A DNA stretch of 47,747 bases, from IMG/VR virus record IMGVR_UViG_3300030104_000089, positions 1-47,747 of that record, one strand, 5' to 3'. The notes beneath the pieces are model-generated. The model was not told the origin of the DNA and ran no database searches. It saw nothing but the letters and a program-made list of their open reading frames with translations. Made by a program: the position numbers and the translations under genes. Shown here in pieces: positions 44,075-47,747 of the stretch (positions are counted from its first letter, which is position 1; each line of letters opens with the position of its first letter). This DNA is from a virus.

Positions 44075-44522
44075 CTATCTTGTTTTTTTTTGTTTTATTA
44101 AGCTGTGGCTGATAATAATCAATAAATTTAGCTTCCCAATATAATGCTCTTTTTGGTGAGCAATGTAGTATTCTAAATTCATCAAAAAGTTTTTGGTTTT
44201 TGTGTTGAAATATCCTGTTATAAGGACACATAGATTGACCAACATAAACGACCTCTTTTTTATAGTAAAGAAGATATATGCCATGTCTTAAATACTCTCC
44301 TATCATTGTGTTTTTAGGAAACATCCTTTTACATATTTTAGGTCTTGATCTTTCTGCAAGTTCCTTAGCAGTAACTTTCTTGGTAACACCAACTGGAAAA
44401 GCTGATGTTGATCCTATGAATGTGGAATCAAATAGTGACATATTTGCACCATTCGTTATATTTACACCATTCGTTGTAGATGGTTTGCTTGTAAGTGTTC
44501 CTTTTGTTACTAATCCAGACAT
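44058..44522 (-). CDS. GIY-YIG endonuclease
   Basis: A 154-residue protein with a GIY-YIG nuclease domain: GIYLLYYK (81-88), VVYVGQS (91-97), catalytic Arg103 (NRIFQHK), and metal-binding Glu130 (YWEAKFIDYYQPQLN). The N-terminal 70 residues are Ser/Thr/Asn-rich and resemble no DNA-binding domain I know. It could be a homing-type or repair nuclease; the neighbours favour recombination. Its start overlaps the next gene upstream by 13 bases. Confidence 0.8.
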   Translation of the reverse strand: MSGLVTKGTLTSKPSTTNGVNITNGANMSLFDSTFIGSTSAFPVGVTKKVTAKELAERSRPKICKRMFPKNTMIGEYLRHGIYLLYYKKEVVYVGQSMCPYNRIFQHKNQKLFDEFRILHCSPKRALYWEAKFIDYYQPQLNKTKKNKIDVNKG

Positions 44523-44671
44523 TTGTGATTCTTAATATCTTCTATCGCTACATCTTTGCCACACTTCTGACAATAAGTTCTTATAGGTTTCTTGTTATTC
44601 TTAAATATCCTATCAAAGCTTTCATTAAAACTATCTCTATCGTATGGTCTTTGTCTACTTCCCTTTGTCAT
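44510..44671 (-). CDS. Short zinc-finger-like protein
   Basis: A 53-residue protein read from ATG at 44671: MTKGSRQRPYDRDSF, then FDRIFKNNKK, and a terminal TYCQKCGKDVAIEDIKNHKC. The Cys34-x2-Cys37 and His49-x-Cys51 residues form a plausible zinc site. It fills the gap between two genes with short overlaps on each side (13 bases with the GIY-YIG gene). The RPYDRDSFNESFDRIF segment is familiar from short phage proteins. Function unknown. Confidence 0.65.
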   Translation of the reverse strand: MTKGSRQRPYDRDSFNESFDRIFKNNKKPIRTYCQKCGKDVAIEDIKNHKCLD

Positions 44672-44795
44672 GGTTTGTCATTCTATCTTCTTGTTTTTGC
44701 AATGATTTCTCAACACACCTATCAACTTTTTTTTCTAATATTTCTTTTATTGTCTTGTTGTATTTTTTAATTCTCTCTAACAAAGTAATCCTCAT
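44655..44795 (-). CDS. Short charged helical protein
   Basis: A 46-residue protein read from ATG at 44795, almost entirely Lys/Glu-rich helix (ERIKKYNKTIKEILEKKVD). It overlaps the upstream gene by 29 bases and the downstream one by 17. The ribosome site is weak. It is supported only by the fact that it spans an otherwise empty 95-base gap. Confidence 0.42.
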   Translation of the reverse strand: MRITLLERIKKYNKTIKEILEKKVDRCVEKSLQKQEDRMTNHDKGK

Positions 44796-45000
44796 TGTGT
44801 CTATCTATAGATTGATATTTATCCTCTAGCTTTTCTACTTCTTCTACTGTATCTGCAATATTCTTATTAGACCAATCCTCTACATCATCCCATATAAAGG
44901 TCACAGAAGTTAAACCATAATCTTGAAAGTCCATTTTACTTATCCTAAAAGGACAAGTCCCTAACCATTTATGAAATGCCTTATTCTTACTTATACTCAC
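44767..45000 (-). CDS. Small hypothetical protein
   Basis: A 77-residue protein beginning with basic residues (SISKNKAFHKWLGTCPF) and ending acidic. SVTFIWDDVEDWSNKN is a hydrophobic-acidic core. The start overlaps the previous gene's stop by 4 bases. No family recognised. Confidence 0.58.
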   Translation of the reverse strand: MSISKNKAFHKWLGTCPFRISKMDFQDYGLTSVTFIWDDVEDWSNKNIADTVEEVEKLEDKYQSIDRHNEDYFVREN

Positions 45001-45335
45001 GCTCCATACCTCTTTCTTTCTTCTCTTGCATTGACCATCTTAGTTCGCCATTCTTCAAAGCCAACCTCTAATGATCTTAATTCAACCTTAACAGCACTCA
45101 ACTGACCTTTGGCAACTGCAACAGCCAACCTAGACTTATATACTTCTTCTTGATTTTCAGCATAGTTATCTTGCCCACTTGCAGTTTTAATGCCTTCAGA
45201 AAGAGCAACAGCCTTACATAAGGCTACTACTCTTTTGACATCTGCTTCTGCTTTCAACAGTTCGTATTCAGCAGTTTGCATTACTGGTGCTACATCTCTA
45301 ATTCTACTTTGCCAACTTTCTATCTGCTCATCCAT
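44997..45335 (-). CDS. Coiled-coil early protein
   Basis: A 112-residue all-helical protein with heptads rich in Ala, Glu and Arg (ESWQSRIRDVAPVMQ, YELLKAEADVKRVVALCKAVA, FEEWRTKMVNAREER). I recall proteins of this pattern next to phage annealing-protein genes. It has overlaps with both neighbours and probably acts in the recombination module. No catalytic motif. Confidence 0.62.
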   Translation of the reverse strand: MDEQIESWQSRIRDVAPVMQTAEYELLKAEADVKRVVALCKAVALSEGIKTASGQDNYAENQEEVYKSRLAVAVAKGQLSAVKVELRSLEVGFEEWRTKMVNAREERKRYGA

Positions 45336-45445
45336 GTAAACCTTCCCTTAAAAAGTCCTTGTAATGCTTTTAATCTTCTATCTGATAGATGTCTTAAATG
45401 CACAGGTATTTGAGTTCTATCAACATAATTTTTCTCTTTAATCAT
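45320..45445 (-). CDS. 41-residue basic protein
   Basis: A short basic protein, MIKEKNYVDRTQIPVHLRHL and onward, ending GRFTWMSR. I choose the start at 45445 because a GGGGGG ribosome site (45451-45456) lies 5 bases upstream and the TAATG overlap joins it to the small membrane gene. A start at 45529 would cover that gene. Function unknown. Confidence 0.58.
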   Translation of the reverse strand: MIKEKNYVDRTQIPVHLRHLSDRRLKALQGLFKGRFTWMSR

Positions 45446-45573
45446 TAAATCCCCCCTATGTAAAATGGTGACATATAAGCTTTCGCCATGAAGATTAACA
45501 AAGATAGTCCTAGTGTAAGCGTTAAACATACAAGGAATAAGTCTGCTAATCTTCTAATCTTTCTTGTATTCAT
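45445..45573 (-). CDS. 42-residue single-helix membrane protein
   Basis: Read from ATG at 45573: MNTRKIRRLADLFLVCLTL and onward, a basic N-terminus followed by one membrane helix (about residues 11-30), ending FYIGGI. Its ATG forms an ATGA overlap with the upstream stop and its TAA shares a base with the next ATG, so it fits the gap exactly. Small early membrane proteins of phages often affect host envelope functions, but nothing specific can be said. Confidence 0.68.
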   Translation of the reverse strand: MNTRKIRRLADLFLVCLTLTLGLSLLIFMAKAYMSPFYIGGI

Positions 45574-45821
45574 TCAACACCAAGCTTTTCTTTTAGGTGT
45601 TCATCTCTAGCTTCATCAAGTTTGTATGATAGATAATCCATCAACAACTGATGTGCTGTAGATTTCATTCCATCATCAACATCTCGCATTTGTTGGATCA
45701 GAGTTCTGTAGGTAGACATAAACTCAAAAAATATATACTCGTCTATGTTCTCCTCAATCGTTGTGATCAAGTCCTTGCCATAAGTGTACTTATCGCATTT
45801 GTTGTGTTGTGTATTCTCCAT
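45570..45821 (-). CDS. Small acidic hypothetical protein
   Basis: An 83-residue helical, acidic protein (TIEENIDEYIFFEFMSTYRT, MDYLSYKLDEARDEHL). A strong AGGGAGGAGA ribosome site precedes the start, suggesting good early expression. It follows the SSB-like gene by 9 bases and overlaps the small membrane gene by 4. No family recognised. Confidence 0.62.
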   Translation of the reverse strand: MENTQHNKCDKYTYGKDLITTIEENIDEYIFFEFMSTYRTLIQQMRDVDDGMKSTAHQLLMDYLSYKLDEARDEHLKEKLGVE

Positions 45822-45830
45822 ATCTCCTCC

Positions 45831-46130
45831 CTAAAATGGAATGTCATCTTCACCAAAAGTTTCTTCCTCTTGGTTAGAGTCAACAACTGGTTCTTCTTTC
45901 TTTTGTGGTATATCTATTCTGCAATACTTGTATTCGTTGCCATTCTTAGATGTTCTATCCCATAAAGCTACTCTTAGGTCTAGTTTGCCACCATTCTTAA
46001 CAATAGTGACTAACTCTTTAAGCATCTCCTTGTTCATCTCTATACCACCTGTCCAGTCTGGTTGCTTCTCAGTTTTCTTAAAATTATTAGTGTAGATTGC
46101 TCCATCACATTGATTTTTATTGTCATACAT
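45831..46130 (-). CDS. SSB-like protein with DDIPF tail
   Basis: A 99-residue protein whose last residues, FGEDDIPF, are the C-terminal interaction tail of bacterial single-stranded DNA-binding proteins. The preceding part contains ALWDRTSKNGNEYKYCRIDI, a beta segment resembling short OB-fold or phage SSB-like proteins, and an acidic linker. The position directly after the annealing protein (2-base gap) strongly suggests a ssDNA-binding partner that recruits host repair proteins. A strong AGAGGAGGAA ribosome site is present. Confidence 0.68.
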   Translation of the reverse strand: MYDNKNQCDGAIYTNNFKKTEKQPDWTGGIEMNKEMLKELVTIVKNGGKLDLRVALWDRTSKNGNEYKYCRIDIPQKKEEPVVDSNQEEETFGEDDIPF

Positions 46131-46132
46131 AG

Positions 46133-46858
46133 TTATTCCTCCTCTTTTGTATTTGCAATTTCTTTTACTTGTGCATTAAGCTTGTCTTTAATTTCTGGAA
46201 AATTAACCCTTAGTGTTGCTAAGTCTTTCTGGTTAGCATCCCAAAAATCTGTCATAGCTTTTTTAGTTTTATGACTTTCCATCATTTCAATAAAGCTTTT
46301 GGCAAAAAGTTCTGCCCAAGCTTCACTTCCATAACCCTTATCATCTTTTTCAACTGGTTTGGTTTCTTCTTTTACATTTGTCATGGCACTTCCACCAACT
46401 GATCTTGGCTCTACCTTCTTTGGTTTAGCTTTCACAACAGTATCTTCATCTTCACTAGGAACATCCTCACCTGCATATATATAATGACCTAAGCCAAACA
46501 TACCTAAACACTTAGTAAGACATCTCATCTTTGCTTTATTGACTTGTGTGCTATTAGGATTCTGTACAGCATTGTTCTTAAAATCCATGACTGGAAGCCA
46601 CATCTCTCTTGATAGATTGTCAATAGAAACTCTACATCTAACCTCAGCAGTCCCATCTGGAAACTGAACATAAGGCACATCACTATCACCTTGATAGAAG
46701 ATATATTGTGCCTGTGGATAATGTTCTTGTAGAACACCCCACGCCCACGCCCAAGATAAGTAAGATAAGTTCATCTTCTTTTCTATCTTGTCTGAACAAT
46801 CTATCTTAGATAGCTTGTCCCATACTTCTTTATAAGTAAGTTCTTTATTATCAGCCAT
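46133..46858 (-). CDS. DUF1071 single-strand annealing protein
   Basis: A 241-residue protein with the signature NLSYLSWAWAWGVLQEHYP, then PDGTAEVRCRVSID, and MRCLTKCLGMFGLGHYIYAGED, all typical of the DUF1071 (Sak-type) family of phage annealing proteins. These pair complementary single strands during phage recombination. The C-terminal half is a charged linker plus helical domain. It is encoded with an SSB-like protein and a PD-(D/E)XK nuclease, the usual trio. An AAAGGAGGAAG ribosome site lies inside the upstream gene. Confidence 0.86.
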   Translation of the reverse strand: MADNKELTYKEVWDKLSKIDCSDKIEKKMNLSYLSWAWAWGVLQEHYPQAQYIFYQGDSDVPYVQFPDGTAEVRCRVSIDNLSREMWLPVMDFKNNAVQNPNSTQVNKAKMRCLTKCLGMFGLGHYIYAGEDVPSEDEDTVVKAKPKKVEPRSVGGSAMTNVKEETKPVEKDDKGYGSEAWAELFAKSFIEMMESHKTKKAMTDFWDANQKDLATLRVNFPEIKDKLNAQVKEIANTKEEE

Positions 46859-47102
46859 TACTTGCTTCCTCCTTTACTGGAAAAAGATGATCACAATGAC
46901 ATTCTAAAGTTTCCCAACAAACACCTAAAGAAGCATCATGTTTTCTATCTACATAATCTAATACTTCCATACATTCATCATCAGTTAAATCTAATCTTAT
47001 GCTCTTAACATCATCTATTGCCCAAATAATAGCTATAGAGTTGGTTTCGTTATAACCATATCCATAATCAAGTTTAGGCTTTTCTTTATTTTCAATACTC
47101 AT
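46851..47102 (-). CDS. Small hypothetical protein
   Basis: An 83-residue protein with AIIWAIDDVKSIRLDLTDDE and CMEVLDYVDRKHDASLGVCW, resembling short conserved phage proteins of unknown function found in recombination modules. It overlaps both neighbours (8 bases with the annealing gene, 4 bases with the nuclease). The three Cys residues and terminal CHCDH could bind a metal. Confidence 0.6.
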   Translation of the reverse strand: MSIENKEKPKLDYGYGYNETNSIAIIWAIDDVKSIRLDLTDDECMEVLDYVDRKHDASLGVCWETLECHCDHLFPVKEEASNG

Positions 47103-47747
47103 TTGCTTTCCTCGTTATATTGATTACAAAATTCTGCCACATCACAATAGTTTGCACATCTTACGCACTCGCCTTTGGCTAATACAATTTTAAGCAACTT
47201 ACTGTCTTTGTGACCCCCCACATACTCATCAGCTTCTTCTTGGGTATCAAGCACTCTAACAGCAGTCTTTCTACCTTTCTTTTCCACTCTATAAGTATCT
47301 TTTCTTCTCCACCTTTCTTCATCTGTGCAGAATGGAAGCTTATCATTAATCAGATAATCAACTTCTGCTTCTTGGTGAATTGAAACTCTTTGCTTGATGA
47401 AGTCCTCTTGTTCTTCATCACTCCATAAATCTATGTCTAATACTGTGACTGGTGATGGTGGATAGTCGCCACCACTACGAAGATACTGGTTTTTGTTCCA
47501 GTCCCGAGCTATCGCAATAATATTTAACTGGTCTATTGTTTTCCCTGTCGTCTGCTTGTAGAGGTAAGCATAGATATTAAGCTGTTGTTCCCACTCTACT
47601 TTCCCCTCTTTCAAAGCAGAAACAATTGACCATACACTAGTGACCTTATAATCCTTTAGTGTATTGCTCTTAACATCTATGCTATCTGTCTGACCACTAA
47701 CAGTCCAGTCGTTGACAACTGTAAACATACGCTGTTCTGTGATCATA
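47099..47747 (-). CDS. PD-(D/E)XK exonuclease with Cys cluster (partial)
   Basis: At least 215 residues of a RecB-like PD-(D/E)XK nuclease. Gly18-x-x-Asp21 (VSGQTDSIDV) and Asp32-Tyr-Lys34 form the active-site pair, followed by WEQQLNIYAYLYK with the conserved Gln and Tyr. Four Cys residues near the end (194, 197, 201, 207; CVRCANYC and EFC) could hold an iron-sulfur cluster as in Cas4/AddB-type nucleases. The usual N-terminal 60 or more residues are missing because the gene runs off the window. It probably resects DNA for the annealing protein. Confidence 0.8.
   Translation of the reverse strand, partial: MITEQRMFTVVNDWTVSGQTDSIDVKSNTLKDYKVTSVWSIVSALKEGKVEWEQQLNIYAYLYKQTTGKTIDQLNIIAIARDWNKNQYLRSGGDYPPSPVTVLDIDLWSDEEQEDFIKQRVSIHQEAEVDYLINDKLPFCTDEERWRRKDTYRVEKKGRKTAVRVLDTQEEADEYVGGHKDSKLLKIVLAKGECVRCANYCDVAEFCNQYNEESK

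Noticed and set aside
45446-45529. Long form of the 41-residue basic protein starting at 45529.
   Set aside because: It overlaps a well-fitted small membrane gene, and a GGGGGG ribosome site supports the internal start at 45445.
43173-46274. Plus-strand reading frames opposite the minus-strand recombination genes.
   Set aside because: They encode hydrophobic, Cys/Ser/Phe-rich sequence typical of reversed coding DNA and lack ribosome sites, while the minus-strand frames carry recognised domains.
1-47747. tRNA genes, integrase and attachment site.
   Set aside because: I looked for cloverleaf-like segments and for tyrosine or serine recombinase motifs and saw none; a tRNAscan run would settle the tRNA question.

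Overview
The window is a contiguous piece of an AT-rich, tightly packed tailed-phage genome of the short-tailed (podovirus-like) marine environmental type. Evidence is the portal, scaffold and HK97-fold-type capsid series, P22 gp4-like and SU10-type connector proteins, a P22 gp10/T7 gp12-like nozzle protein, a T7 gp13-like GNAT-fold protein among internal virion proteins, and a 2714-residue polyvalent protein. A Gram-negative host is inferred from the two-component spanin pair and an outer-membrane lipoprotein channel (CsgG). No terminase, integrase, polymerase or tRNA is visible, so the genome continues beyond both ends.

Layout. Positions 7-43030 are one long plus-strand late region. 7-6180 holds portal, GroES-like co-chaperonin, scaffold, structural protein and major capsid protein, closed by a clear intrinsic terminator (6188-6213). 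After a short structured leader, 6310-11181 holds small structural proteins, several Lys/Arg-rich small proteins and the connector/adaptor genes. 11206-16839 holds a giant tail fibre (about 55 repeats of 17 residues plus an S74 autoprocessing chaperone), a small protein and a 2OG-Fe(II) oxygenase-like protein. 16899-19895 holds small membrane proteins, basic proteins and a staphylococcal-type nuclease. 19876-25976 is a lysis cassette with an unusual insert. 25979-43030 holds nozzle and internal/ejected virion proteins. Positions 47746-43013 on the minus strand carry a recombination/early module: PD-(D/E)XK nuclease with a Cys cluster, DUF1071 single-strand annealing protein, SSB-like protein, several small proteins, GIY-YIG, Ref-like and RusA-like nucleases. 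The two modules converge and overlap by 18 bp.

The most unusual part is 19876-24614: csgF, csgG and a secreted curlin-repeat protein (a phage-borne curli-type secretion set without CsgE), followed with overlapping reading frames by a secreted FecR-domain protein and a CHASE2 sensor fused to a class III adenylate cyclase with an intact catalytic site. The five genes lie between holin-like membrane proteins and the spanin/endolysin genes. I infer that the phage builds an outer-membrane pore and perhaps a surface fibre in the infected cell, and couples an envelope signal to cAMP late in infection. Individual csgG/csgF-like genes in marine phages are, as far as I recall, known; I do not recall the combination with FecR and CHASE2-cyclase being described.

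No stretch longer than 300 bases lacks a gene. The longest non-coding gap is 6181-6309.
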